Assembly: GCA_900766195.1 (NCBI GenBank) | Contig: CAAFUN010000033.1 | Location: forward strand, 43,614-107,613 | Length of the DNA stretch: 64,000 bases | Reading direction: 5' to 3' | From: an uncultured Bacteroides sp. | Lineage (GTDB): Bacteria > Bacteroidota > Bacteroidia > Bacteroidales > Bacteroidaceae | Part shown: positions 36,632-45,775 of the stretch, in pieces | Layout: each line of letters starts with the position of its first letter | Position numbering within the stretch: position 1 is the stretch's first letter | Made by a program: the position numbers and the translations under genes | Notes under the pieces: model-generated | What the model was told of the DNA's origin: nothing | The model's database searches: none | What the model saw: the letters and a program-made list of their open reading frames with translations, nothing else

Positions 36632-39600
36632 ATGAATGTGAGACATCGTTTTTGTATTTTACTTCTTGCCGCCTCTCTATCCCCCCTGATAGGAGGTGCG
36701 CAAGAACTTTCGGACAACATCCGACAGGAAATCGGTAAATTTCTCGACACTGTAGCCCGAAAAGATATTTCCGTAGGGCATATCAAAATTGACTCAATCT
36801 TTATTGATAAAGGAACAATCCAGCTGTTTGCCAACATGAACTGCTCATACATACCTTTCAGAGAAAGCAATGTAGAGGAGATATATAAAGGCGTAAGCCT
36901 GTTACTTCCCGCTGACCTGAATAAGCATAAGTTGGAAATCATCACAAACAAGCGCCGCATTGAGGAATTGATTCCCATAGCGCTCCGTAGCAAAAAAGAC
37001 AAGAGAGAAAAAACGTTTAGTCATGCGGCTATAAAACCTCTTGTCACTCCACTCTCGACAGCATACAGTCCCACTAACGGCTTAAAAGGCCGGCACATTG
37101 CCATGTGGCAAAGCCATGGCTTTTATTATGAACAAAAGCTAGCCCGTTGGGAGTGGCAACGTGCTCGTATTTTTCAAACGGTAGAGGATTTATACACCCA
37201 GAGCTATGTACTTCCCTTCGTTGTACCCATGCTTGAAAAAGCAGGAGCCAATGTATTATTACCACGCGAGCGTGATTGTAATACAGAAGAAGTGATCGTA
37301 GACAACGATGGTTGCCTGCATGGTAATTCCATTTACGTAGAAAACACAGGTGATAAAACCTGGACACAAGGACAAGGAGAAGGTTTCGCTCACCTGAAAG
37401 AGCAATACGCTAATTTTGAAAATCCGTTTCGCGAAGGTACGTTCCGTACAGTTGAAACAGTAAAAGGGAAAAAGGATAAAGAAAGCACGGTGCAATGGAT
37501 ACCAGATATACCCAAGAGTGGCAGTTACGCTGTATACGTTTCTTACAAGACGTTGCCAAACAGTGCTGATGATGCGCTCTACACAGTATATCATAAAGGT
37601 GGGATATCTGCATTCAAAGTCAACCAGCAAATGGGTGGCGGCACATGGATATATTTAGGCACTTTTGGTTTTGATAAAGGTAAAGGCGATGCATTCAAAA
37701 TCGTATTAAGCAACCGTTCTGCAAAAACGAATCGGGTTATAACCGCAGATGCTGTGAAAATAGGCGGAGGTATGGGTAACATTGCACGTCGTGTTTCAGA
37801 AGAAGGAACCACTGAAAACAGAAAAAGTGCAGATGCAGATGCGCCTCTTGTTAATAAAAAGATGCCCAAAGTGGACTATCCCTATGAGAAGAGTGGCTAT
37901 CCTCGCTTTTGTGAAGGAGCACGCTATTGGTTACAATGGGCGGGCATACCGGACAGCATATATTCAGAAAGTCATGGCAAGAACGATTATACTGATGACT
38001 ACCGATGCCGCGGGGTATGGGTCAACTATCTGGCAGGTGGTTCCGAAGTATATCCCGAGGGAAAAGGACTGAACATCCCAGTCGATTTATCCTTTGCGTT
38101 CCATAGTGATGCAGGAACAACGCTGAACGATTCCATTATCGGAACACTGGGCATTTATTATACGGATGCTTACAACGGGGTATTCGCCAATGGAGCATCT
38201 CGCTATTTATCTCAAGATCTAACAGATCTGGTACAATCAAACATTGTGCGGGACATACGCAACCTATACGAACCCAAATGGACACACCGCGGTAAATGGA
38301 ACCAATCTTATTATGAAGCGCGCGTTCCGCGTGTACCAGCCATGTTATTGGAACTTCTCTCCCATCAGAATTTTGCAGACATGAGGTATGGGCTTGATCC
38401 CCGCTTTCGCTTCACAGTCAGCAGGGCTATATATAAAGGCATATTACAGTTTGTCTGTTCTCAGAACAACATGGACTATGTTGTGCAACCATTGCCAGTG
38501 AAGCACATGGCACTACGCATGACTAATGAAAACCAGATAGAACTGAGCTGGCAACCGGTAGAAGACTCTTTGGAACCAACAGCCAAAGCTGAAAAATATA
38601 TTGTATATACGCGCATAGGCAATGGCGACTTTGACAACGGAGTATTAGTGGACAAGAACGTATATCATACTATCATACCTGAAGGTGTAGTATGCAGCTA
38701 CAAAGTCACTGCCGTAAACAAAGGTGGTGAAAGTTTCCCCTCAGAGATTCTTTCAGCCGGCAGAGCATTTAATGCTAAGGGCACGGTATTGGTGGTAAAC
38801 GGATTCAACCGTATCAGTGCTCCCTCTGATTTCGTAGCACCTGCTCCGGCAGACACTTTATTAGCCGGTTTTCTGGATGATCTCGATCATGGTGTCCCCT
38901 ATCTGAAGGAAATCAACTACATCGGTAAGATGAAAAAGTTCCGTCGCTCTATTCCTTGGATGGACGATGATGCTTCCGGATTTGGAGACAGCTATGGTAA
39001 TGAAGAGGGAAAAGTGATTGCAGGCAACACGTTCGACTACCCATCCATACATGGGGCAGCCATTCTAAAAGCAGGTTACTCTTTCGTATCTTGCAGTAAC
39101 GAGAGCCTCAGCAATTCCTCAATCGAAAATATTTCGCAAAACCCGACTTCCTCTGGTATCTCTCATTCGGCAAAAAAGAATAAGTTGGAAACAAAAGAAA
39201 ACACTGTTTCTCTTAATGATTATAAGTATGTTGACCTTATTTTGGGTAAGCAGTGCCAAACCAAGATGGGACGCGGAGGAATAAAGCCGTTGGAATTCAA
39301 AACTTTCGATAAGGACTTGCAAAATGCCATCACCACTTATTGCAAGCAAGGAGGTAACATACTCATCTCCGGTGCTTATGTAGGCACCGATCTCTGGGAC
39401 AATCGTCTTGCTCCGTCGCAGGAAGCTGACCGTAAGTTTGCAACAGAAGTATTAAAATACAAATGGCGTGTGGGTCAAGCAGCAACGGAAGGAAAGGTAA
39501 AATGTGTTGCTTCACCATTCGCCTCTCTGAAAGGAGACTATACCTACTTTAACAAACTCAATTCAGAAAGCTATGTTGTAGAATCTCCCGACGCCATTGA

Positions 39601-39781
39601 ACCAGCTTCTCCGGACGCATTCACCATTATGCGCTATTCTGAAAATAATCTGAGTGCTGGCACAGCATACAAGGGCGATTACAAAACATGTATATTGGGC
39701 ATCCCCTTCGAGTCGCTACATACTCCGGCAGAACGGGAAGCATTAATGAAAGGCATCATGAACTTCTTTGACGAGAAATAA
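36632..39781 (+). CDS. Exported amidase_3-type N-acetylmuramoyl-L-alanine amidase with golvesin-like insert and FN3 domain
   Basis: A 1049-residue exported protein (signal peptide to about residue 24, GGAQ). An amidase_3-like fold is split in two: the first half includes AMWQSHGFYYE (about residues 157-167), and the second half contains AFHSDAG (about residue 490) and MLLELLSHQNF (Glu near residue 573), matching the zinc His and catalytic Glu blocks of amidase_3. Between them (about residues 215-380) lies a golvesin/xanthan-lyase-type beta-sandwich with WIPDIPKSGSYAVYVSY. An FN3 domain follows (about residues 625-710), then an unassigned region of about 300 residues. Such proteins are often labelled xanthan lyase. 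It probably removes stem peptides from MurNAc. Confidence 0.8.
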   Translation: MNVRHRFCILLLAASLSPLIGGAQELSDNIRQEIGKFLDTVARKDISVGHIKIDSIFIDKGTIQLFANMNCSYIPFRESNVEEIYKGVSLLLPADLNKHKLEIITNKRRIEELIPIALRSKKDKREKTFSHAAIKPLVTPLSTAYSPTNGLKGRHIAMWQSHGFYYEQKLARWEWQRARIFQTVEDLYTQSYVLPFVVPMLEKAGANVLLPRERDCNTEEVIVDNDGCLHGNSIYVENTGDKTWTQGQGEGFAHLKEQYANFENPFREGTFRTVETVKGKKDKESTVQWIPDIPKSGSYAVYVSYKTLPNSADDALYTVYHKGGISAFKVNQQMGGGTWIYLGTFGFDKGKGDAFKIVLSNRSAKTNRVITADAVKIGGGMGNIARRVSEEGTTENRKSADADAPLVNKKMPKVDYPYEKSGYPRFCEGARYWLQWAGIPDSIYSESHGKNDYTDDYRCRGVWVNYLAGGSEVYPEGKGLNIPVDLSFAFHSDAGTTLNDSIIGTLGIYYTDAYNGVFANGASRYLSQDLTDLVQSNIVRDIRNLYEPKWTHRGKWNQSYYEARVPRVPAMLLELLSHQNFADMRYGLDPRFRFTVSRAIYKGILQFVCSQNNMDYVVQPLPVKHMALRMTNENQIELSWQPVEDSLEPTAKAEKYIVYTRIGNGDFDNGVLVDKNVYHTIIPEGVVCSYKVTAVNKGGESFPSEILSAGRAFNAKGTVLVVNGFNRISAPSDFVAPAPADTLLAGFLDDLDHGVPYLKEINYIGKMKKFRRSIPWMDDDASGFGDSYGNEEGKVIAGNTFDYPSIHGAAILKAGYSFVSCSNESLSNSSIENISQNPTSSGISHSAKKNKLETKENTVSLNDYKYVDLILGKQCQTKMGRGGIKPLEFKTFDKDLQNAITTYCKQGGNILISGAYVGTDLWDNRLAPSQEADRKFATEVLKYKWRVGQAATEGKVKCVASPFASLKGDYTYFNKLNSESYVVESPDAIEPASPDAFTIMRYSENNLSAGTAYKGDYKTCILGIPFESLHTPAEREALMKGIMNFFDEK

Positions 39782-39794
39782 CAAACATACGGCA

Positions 39795-41750
39795 ATGAAC
39801 AAAAAGAAATCAAATAATAATCAATCATCATTTATGAGTGCTAGGCTCGCGGTTACATTCCTGCTATGCCTGCTATCCGTATGGGTGCAGGCACAGCACG
39901 GAACGTTCCGCTTTGCACAATTGACGGATATTCATCTCAATCCCAATACAGCTAACCCTACCGAAGACTTATTACGTTCGGTAGCTCAACTGAATGCGAC
40001 GGATAGCATCGACTTTGTATTGGTGACAGGTGACCTCACCGAAAACGGTGATCGTGCCACACTTGAAAAAGTAAAATCCATACTCGATCTATTGAAGCAA
40101 AAATACTACGTCATCTTGGGTAATCATGAAACTAAATGGAGTGATTCGGGATGCACAGCGTTTGATGACATTTTCGGAAGTGACCGCTTTGAATTTATGC
40201 ACAAAGGCTTTCTGTTTCTCGGATTCAATTCGGGACCGTTGATGCGAATGGCTTATGGGCATGTGGTTCCACAAGACATTTCCTGGATGACAAAAGAGAT
40301 GAATAAGACAGGAAAAGACACTCCCGTGATACTGGTTACCCACTATCCCATACTTCCTGGAGATGTAGACAATTGGTATGAACTAACGGATGCAGTACGT
40401 CCGTACAACATACGCACGTTCATAGGAGGGCATTACCACAGCAACCGTGAGTTTCGTTATGATGGCATCCCAGGCATACTTACCCGCAGCAACCTGCGCG
40501 ACAAAGATGGCAAACCGGGATATGGAATATTCGACGTGACTAAAGATTCTATTTTAGTTTATGAGCAACGCATCGGTGAACCAAAGAGAAAATGGGCTTC
40601 CTTATCATTAACTAAATCCTATTTCGATCGCAACGGAAAGGCAGATAAATATCCTGATTTCTCCGTAAATAAAGAATACCCGCAAGTAAAAGAACAATGG
40701 ATTGTACAAACCGGTGTAGGTATCTATTGTTCACCAGCTATAGAAACAGGGAACACCTCAGATAGCGACGACCACAGAAAAGCTAAGAACCACATAAGTT
40801 CAAAGACAGGCAGGGTCTTTGTTGGAGATGACATGGGCTATCTGACTTGTTATGCCTTGAAAGATGGAAAAAAGCTTTGGAGCTTTAAGGCAGGAAAACG
40901 AATAGTAGGAACACCGGCTGCAGCTGCCGGCATTGTAGTATTCGGTTCCGCCGACTGCAACATCTACGGAGTGGACAGCAAGACAGGGCAACCTAAGTGG
41001 ACGGTTAAAGCCAATGAACCGGTATTGGGAGCTGTCGCTATAGCGGACGGCATAGCCTATGTAGGTGCCAGCGACTCTACGTTTCGTGCCATTGAGATAC
41101 TGACCGGAAAGGTAAAATGGACCTATACCGGAATAAAGGGGTATATAGAAACCAAGCCTCTAGTCACAACGGATAAAGTAATCTTCGGCGCTTGGGACAA
41201 TACACTTTATGCCCTCAACAAAGCTGACGGGAAAGAGGTTTGGAGATGGACGGGCGGATTAGACCGAATGCACTTCTCGCCAGCTGCCGTATGGCCTGTA
41301 GCTGCCGATGGAAAAGTATTCATTACCGACCCCCAGCGAGCAATGACAGCCATTGACATCAATAACGGGCAAACCGTATGGCGCACCTTCCGCTCCATGG
41401 TGCGCGAAACCATTGGTCTCTCTGAAGACGATGATCGAGTGTATAGCAAAACCATGAATGATAGCATAGTATGTTACTCCACAAAGGGTAATATTCCGTA
41501 TGAGATATGGGCATCAAACGTGGGTTTTGGCTATGAACATGCACCATCCATGCCGGTAGAAAAAGACGGAACAGTATTCGGTAGTACCAAAGAAGGCCTT
41601 ATCTTTGCTTTAGAACCAAAGACAGGAAAAATTCTGTGGAAGCACAAAGTGGGTAACTCACTTATCAGCACCGTGGTACCGCTGAGCGGAAAAGAAGTTC
41701 TATTTACTGCAACTAGTGGGGAAGTGGGACTATTAAGGTTCAGTAAATAG
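39795..41750 (+). CDS. Exported metallophosphoesterase fused to a PQQ-type beta-propeller
   Basis: About 651 residues from the ATG at 39795; an in-frame ATG at 39768 would overlap the previous gene. A signal peptide (FLLCLLSVWVQAQ) precedes a calcineurin-like phosphoesterase with QLTDIHLNP, VTGDLTENGD, ILGNHETKW, VTHYPI and GGHYH. From about residue 295 on there are PQQ/WD-like repeats with the recurring pattern G-x-x-x-W (GKKLWSFKAG, GQPKWTVKA, GKVKWTYTG, GKEVWRWTG, GKILWKHKVG). The esterase might remove phosphate from wall or polyisoprenoid phosphates, but the substrate is unknown. It sits inside the murein operon between the amidase and a glycosyltransferase. Confidence 0.85.
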   Translation: MNKKKSNNNQSSFMSARLAVTFLLCLLSVWVQAQHGTFRFAQLTDIHLNPNTANPTEDLLRSVAQLNATDSIDFVLVTGDLTENGDRATLEKVKSILDLLKQKYYVILGNHETKWSDSGCTAFDDIFGSDRFEFMHKGFLFLGFNSGPLMRMAYGHVVPQDISWMTKEMNKTGKDTPVILVTHYPILPGDVDNWYELTDAVRPYNIRTFIGGHYHSNREFRYDGIPGILTRSNLRDKDGKPGYGIFDVTKDSILVYEQRIGEPKRKWASLSLTKSYFDRNGKADKYPDFSVNKEYPQVKEQWIVQTGVGIYCSPAIETGNTSDSDDHRKAKNHISSKTGRVFVGDDMGYLTCYALKDGKKLWSFKAGKRIVGTPAAAAGIVVFGSADCNIYGVDSKTGQPKWTVKANEPVLGAVAIADGIAYVGASDSTFRAIEILTGKVKWTYTGIKGYIETKPLVTTDKVIFGAWDNTLYALNKADGKEVWRWTGGLDRMHFSPAAVWPVAADGKVFITDPQRAMTAIDINNGQTVWRTFRSMVRETIGLSEDDDRVYSKTMNDSIVCYSTKGNIPYEIWASNVGFGYEHAPSMPVEKDGTVFGSTKEGLIFALEPKTGKILWKHKVGNSLISTVVPLSGKEVLFTATSGEVGLLRFSK

Positions 41751-41792
41751 AGAAACAGAAGAATGTAAACTGAAAATATGAAATAGATTATT

Positions 41793-43253
41793 ATGAAAAA
41801 AATCAATTGTTTTATCCCTTATATGAACAAGGGACAAGTGGAAAAAACAGTGAATGGGTTGAAGGATACCGGTCTTATCCATAAAATATATTTGCTTGCA
41901 ACACCCGACGTTACAGAGAATATATCGGGATGTAACCTTCTGCATACTACATCATTGAAATCAGCAGCAACAATGAAGATGATAGCAGGATATGCTTCCA
42001 CCGATTATACCCTGGTGTACACCAAGTACACCACTCTCGAATTGGGTCTATTTGCCTTAGAGCGTATGATACACATAGCCCAAGATAGCCGGGCAGGCAT
42101 GGTATATGGCGACCATTATCAGGTAAAGGATGGAAAGCAGACCATTGCACCAGTCATCGACTATCAGTTCGGTTCACTACGTGATGACTTTGATTTTGGT
42201 TCTGTATTACTTTTTCACACAGCTGTATTTAAGGAAGCAGCTGCTCGCATGGACGAAAACCAATATGAATTTGCCGGACTCTATGATCTACGTTTGAAAC
42301 TAAGCCAGAAATCCACTTTAATACACATTAACGAATACCTCTATAGTGAAGTGGAGAATGACACCCGTAAGAGCGGAGAAAAGATATTTGATTATGTTGA
42401 CCCCAAGAACCGCGGTGTACAAGTGGAAATGGAACAGGCTTGTACCGATCATCTAAAAGAAATTGGTGGATACCTAAATCCCAGCTTCGAGAGAATTGAG
42501 TTTGGGACTACTAACTTTGAATACGAAGCTTCGGTTATCATACCTGTACGCAATAGAATACGCACGATACGCGATGCCATACGTTCGGTATTGAACCAGA
42601 AGACGGATTTCAAATTCAACTTGATTGTTATTGACAACCATTCTACGGACGGTACCACAGAGGCTATTGATGAATTTGCCGATGAGCGTCTTGTACACCT
42701 CATTCCCGAGCGGAACGACTTGGGAATAGGTGGGTGCTGGAACGTGGGTATTCAGCATTCCTCCTGTGGAAAGTTTGCTGTACAGCTGGATAGCGACGAT
42801 GTATATAAGGATGAAAATACCTTGGCCATTATGGTAAGGGCTTTCTACGAACAAAACTGTGCAATGGTAGTAGGTACCTATATGATGACGGATTTTAATA
42901 TGAACATGATTGCTCCGGGCATTATAGACCATAAAGAATGGACGCCCGACAACGGACGTAACAATGCGCTACGCATCAATGGATTAGGAGCTCCACGTGC
43001 ATTCTACACTCCAGTACTACGCGAAATTAAAGTCCCTAATACAAGCTATGGCGAAGATTATGCACTAGGGTTAAATTTCTCCCGTCATTATCAGATAGGA
43101 CGTGTATACGATGTAGTCTATCTTTGCCGCCGCTGGGACGACAATTCAGACGCCTCACTGGATATAGTAAAGATGAATGCACATAATCTTTATAAAGACC
43201 GCATACGAACATGGGAACTACAGGCACGTGTGGCTATGAACAAGCGGGATTGA
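41793..43253 (+). CDS. Cytoplasmic two-part family 2 glycosyltransferase
   Basis: A 486-residue protein without signal peptide or membrane segments. The C-terminal half (about residues 245-480) is a GT2 domain: ASVIIPVRNRIRTIRDAI, VIDNHSTDGT, and LDSDDVY as the DxD-type motif, followed by SYGEDYALGL. The N-terminal 240 residues look like a degraded GT-A fold (NCFIPYMNKGQVEKTV, GMVYGDHYQ). Finding a soluble glycosyltransferase in a catabolic murein operon is odd, since breakdown needs no nucleotide sugar. It is followed by the GalT/HIT-like gene (34 bases) and SpoIID, and may work with them. Donor and acceptor unknown. Confidence 0.82.
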   Translation: MKKINCFIPYMNKGQVEKTVNGLKDTGLIHKIYLLATPDVTENISGCNLLHTTSLKSAATMKMIAGYASTDYTLVYTKYTTLELGLFALERMIHIAQDSRAGMVYGDHYQVKDGKQTIAPVIDYQFGSLRDDFDFGSVLLFHTAVFKEAAARMDENQYEFAGLYDLRLKLSQKSTLIHINEYLYSEVENDTRKSGEKIFDYVDPKNRGVQVEMEQACTDHLKEIGGYLNPSFERIEFGTTNFEYEASVIIPVRNRIRTIRDAIRSVLNQKTDFKFNLIVIDNHSTDGTTEAIDEFADERLVHLIPERNDLGIGGCWNVGIQHSSCGKFAVQLDSDDVYKDENTLAIMVRAFYEQNCAMVVGTYMMTDFNMNMIAPGIIDHKEWTPDNGRNNALRINGLGAPRAFYTPVLREIKVPNTSYGEDYALGLNFSRHYQIGRVYDVVYLCRRWDDNSDASLDIVKMNAHNLYKDRIRTWELQARVAMNKRD

Positions 43254-43287
43254 GTAAATAAAGCCATAAATAAAGGGGAAAAGAACA

Positions 43288-44352
43288 ATGGATCAAGAAG
43301 TAAATAGATTATTTACAGAGCAACTCAACACATGGGAACTAGCGCGCAATAATTATGCGGCACTTGCCGATGTGCACACGAAGGAGTTGAACGTAGATGG
43401 AAGCCCATACAAAGTGCAATTCAATGCTGCACGTATTGTTTCCTCAGGAGCAAAGGTAGATGCCCGTTCCATTAAGGAACGCAAGTGCTTTCTCTGCCCT
43501 CAAAATCTGCCTGCGGAACAGAAAGGTATACCGTTTCTCGGACATTACCAGATATTAGTCAATCCGTTTCCCATCTTCCCCCGTCACCTCACCATTCCTG
43601 AAGTGGAACATGTGGAGCAACTCATTGCTCCACGCTTCGGTGATATGTTGGAACTGGCTAAAGAGTTGACGGACTATGTGGTGTTCTATAACGGTCCAAA
43701 ATGTGGAGCATCCGCCCCTGATCATGCGCACTTTCAAGCAGGAAACAAAGGTTTCATGCCAATAGAGAAGACTTGGAACAATAATATTGCCGGAAAAATA
43801 GCAGATTATGGAGAAGCCACATTGTGGTATCTGAGTGATATGCCACGTGCCACACTCGTCATTGAAGCAACAGATAAGACAGATGCCATGTCACTGTTTA
43901 AGCATGTTTATCAGTGCCTCTCCACAGACTTGTCCTCTAAACCATATTCTCACGATTTTTTGTCCTTAACAGAGAAGGAAGAACCCATGATGAATATTTT
44001 GGCATGGTATGAAACCCAAAAGTTTAGTGAAAAAAGAGGCAGTGAAAAAGCTACAGAAAAGAGCATAAGCCTATCTACCGATACAAAAGACACAATGTGC
44101 ACAGCCTCTTCTTGGATAATTTGCATCTTCCCGCGTGAAAAGCACCGACCGACATGCTATTCAGCTGAAGGGAATGACAATCTGTTGAGCAGTCCAGCGT
44201 CTGTCGATCTCGGAGGAGTATTCATCCTTCCTGTGGAGAAAGATTTCATGAAAATAAAAGCTACCGACGTGAAACAAATCCTAAGCGAAGTATGCTTGCC
44301 GCAAGAGAAATTTCGATTACTAAGACAACGCATAAAAGAAAGCCTTGAGTAA
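43288..44352 (+). CDS. GalT/HIT-superfamily protein (DUF4922), putative nucleotidylyltransferase or phosphorylase
   Basis: A 354-residue cytoplasmic protein. Its central part matches the GalT / Ap4A-phosphorylase branch of the HIT superfamily: a CFLC knuckle (about residues 68-71), YQILVNPFPIFPRHLTIP, and the active-site HAHFQAG (about residues 148-154) in which a histidine would be nucleotidylated. Such enzymes transfer or phosphorolyse nucleotide-linked substrates, for example UDP-glucose, GDP-sugars or Ap4A. A Ser/Lys/Thr-rich insert (about residues 250-272) precedes the last conserved block. Its position next to a glycosyltransferase suggests a nucleotide-sugar substrate. The reaction is unknown. 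Confidence 0.75.
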   Translation: MDQEVNRLFTEQLNTWELARNNYAALADVHTKELNVDGSPYKVQFNAARIVSSGAKVDARSIKERKCFLCPQNLPAEQKGIPFLGHYQILVNPFPIFPRHLTIPEVEHVEQLIAPRFGDMLELAKELTDYVVFYNGPKCGASAPDHAHFQAGNKGFMPIEKTWNNNIAGKIADYGEATLWYLSDMPRATLVIEATDKTDAMSLFKHVYQCLSTDLSSKPYSHDFLSLTEKEEPMMNILAWYETQKFSEKRGSEKATEKSISLSTDTKDTMCTASSWIICIFPREKHRPTCYSAEGNDNLLSSPASVDLGGVFILPVEKDFMKIKATDVKQILSEVCLPQEKFRLLRQRIKESLE

Positions 44353-44409
44353 AACGTTTTATATTTACAAAATATATACCACCAAAAGCCTGACTAATAG
44401 GAAGAAATT

Positions 44410-45774
44410 ATGGAAGAGCCCAAGATAACCGTTGGCATCATGTCTGAGTCCCAGATAGAATTCGAATTTCCCAACCCTTACGCCTACAAGGGTAAGGAGA
44501 TTATCGGTAAACAAATTGTGACTTACAATGAAGGTCTGATTCTGTGGAATGGACAATTGTATGATGAACTGATCTTTGAACCCTCGCATGACAACAACGA
44601 TTCTTTCATCTTATTGGACGTAACCATCGGCATTAACTTTCATTGGGAACGGAAAGAAGACCAGCGTTTCCTTGGTGCATTGAAGTTTATTGTAGAAGGC
44701 AATAAACTCACTGCTATCAACATTATTCATGTAGAAGATTATCTGACTAGTGTGATTTCCAGCGAGATGAGTGCTACAGCATCTTTGGAACTACTTAAAG
44801 CACATGCAGTAATCTCACGTAGTTGGCTATTAGCAAATTTCAACAGCGAGAGCAACTCCTCAACTAATTTAAAAACCAAGTATCCGTCCGCTCAAAATAC
44901 GGAATCGCCTTCTCCCTCCAAGCAAGAGAGTTCGAAGACGATGGAACCGGAGGAAAAGCTTCATTGGTACGAACGCGACGCACATACTCATTTTGATGTT
45001 TGTGCTGATGATCATTGTCAACGTTATCAGGGTATCACTCGCGCCTCCACCGAAATAGTTAAGCAAGCCATAACTGCAACACGCGGAGAAGTATTGACTT
45101 ATGAAGGTAAAATCTGTGATGCCCGATTCTCAAAAAGTTGTGGAGGAGTGTTCGAAGAATTCGAATATTGTTGGGACAATGTTCACCATCCTTATCTTGT
45201 TAAGCAACGTGACAGCAAGAAAGAAACAACGTTGCCCGACTTGACTCAAGAAGCAGAAGCGAAGCATTGGATACGCACCTCACCAGAAGCTTTTTGTAAC
45301 ACTACTGACAAAAAGATATTATCTCAAGTGTTGAACAATTATGATCAGGAAACCACGGACTTTTATCGATGGACGGTAACTTATACACAAGAAGAATTAT
45401 CGGCACTTATATTGAAACGTTCGGGCATTGACTATGGACAGATTATCGATCTTATTCCTATTGCTCGCGGAGCTTCGGGAAGACTGTGGAAGCTAAAAAT
45501 CGTGGGAACCAAAAAGACAATGATTATAGGTAAGGAACTCGAGATTCGACGTACTCTCTCCTCTTCCCACCTTTATAGCTCGGCATTCGTCGTAGACAGA
45601 AAAGATATCTCGCCCAATGGTGTGCCGGGAAAATTCATCCTAACCGGTGCTGGTTGGGGACATGGAGTAGGGCTTTGCCAAATCGGAGCTGCCGTAATGG
45701 GTGAACAAGGCTACCCATACAATACTATACTGCTTCACTATTACATCGATGCTAAATTGGAGAAACTTTATTAA
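44410..45774 (+). CDS. SpoIID/LytB-domain protein lacking a signal peptide
   Basis: A 454-residue protein. The SpoIID domain is complete: SVISSEMSATASLELLKAHA (about residues 114-133) with the catalytic-type Glu119, followed by SRSWLL; then CGGVFEEFEYCW, and the C-terminal GHGVGLCQIGA. SpoIID of endospore formers is a lytic transglycosylase that cuts peptidoglycan strands lacking stem peptides. Here the N-terminus (MEEPKITVGIM) has no signal or membrane segment, so the protein should be cytoplasmic. A low-complexity insert (about residues 146-182, Ser/Thr/Lys-rich) interrupts the domain. It ends one base before the AmpG-like start. It may act on imported glycan fragments. Confidence 0.82.
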   Translation: MEEPKITVGIMSESQIEFEFPNPYAYKGKEIIGKQIVTYNEGLILWNGQLYDELIFEPSHDNNDSFILLDVTIGINFHWERKEDQRFLGALKFIVEGNKLTAINIIHVEDYLTSVISSEMSATASLELLKAHAVISRSWLLANFNSESNSSTNLKTKYPSAQNTESPSPSKQESSKTMEPEEKLHWYERDAHTHFDVCADDHCQRYQGITRASTEIVKQAITATRGEVLTYEGKICDARFSKSCGGVFEEFEYCWDNVHHPYLVKQRDSKKETTLPDLTQEAEAKHWIRTSPEAFCNTTDKKILSQVLNNYDQETTDFYRWTVTYTQEELSALILKRSGIDYGQIIDLIPIARGASGRLWKLKIVGTKKTMIIGKELEIRRTLSSSHLYSSAFVVDRKDISPNGVPGKFILTGAGWGHGVGLCQIGAAVMGEQGYPYNTILLHYYIDAKLEKLY

Positions 45775-45775
45775 T

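Noticed and set aside
37259..37630. Minus-strand open frame of 123 codons inside the amidase gene
   Set aside because: Cysteine- and tyrosine-rich shadow of a real gene with no ribosome site or family similarity.
36632..39781. Annotation as xanthan lyase
   Set aside because: The label comes from the golvesin-like insert; the His and Glu blocks of amidase_3 and the murein context fit an amidase better, and no polysaccharide lyase motif is visible.
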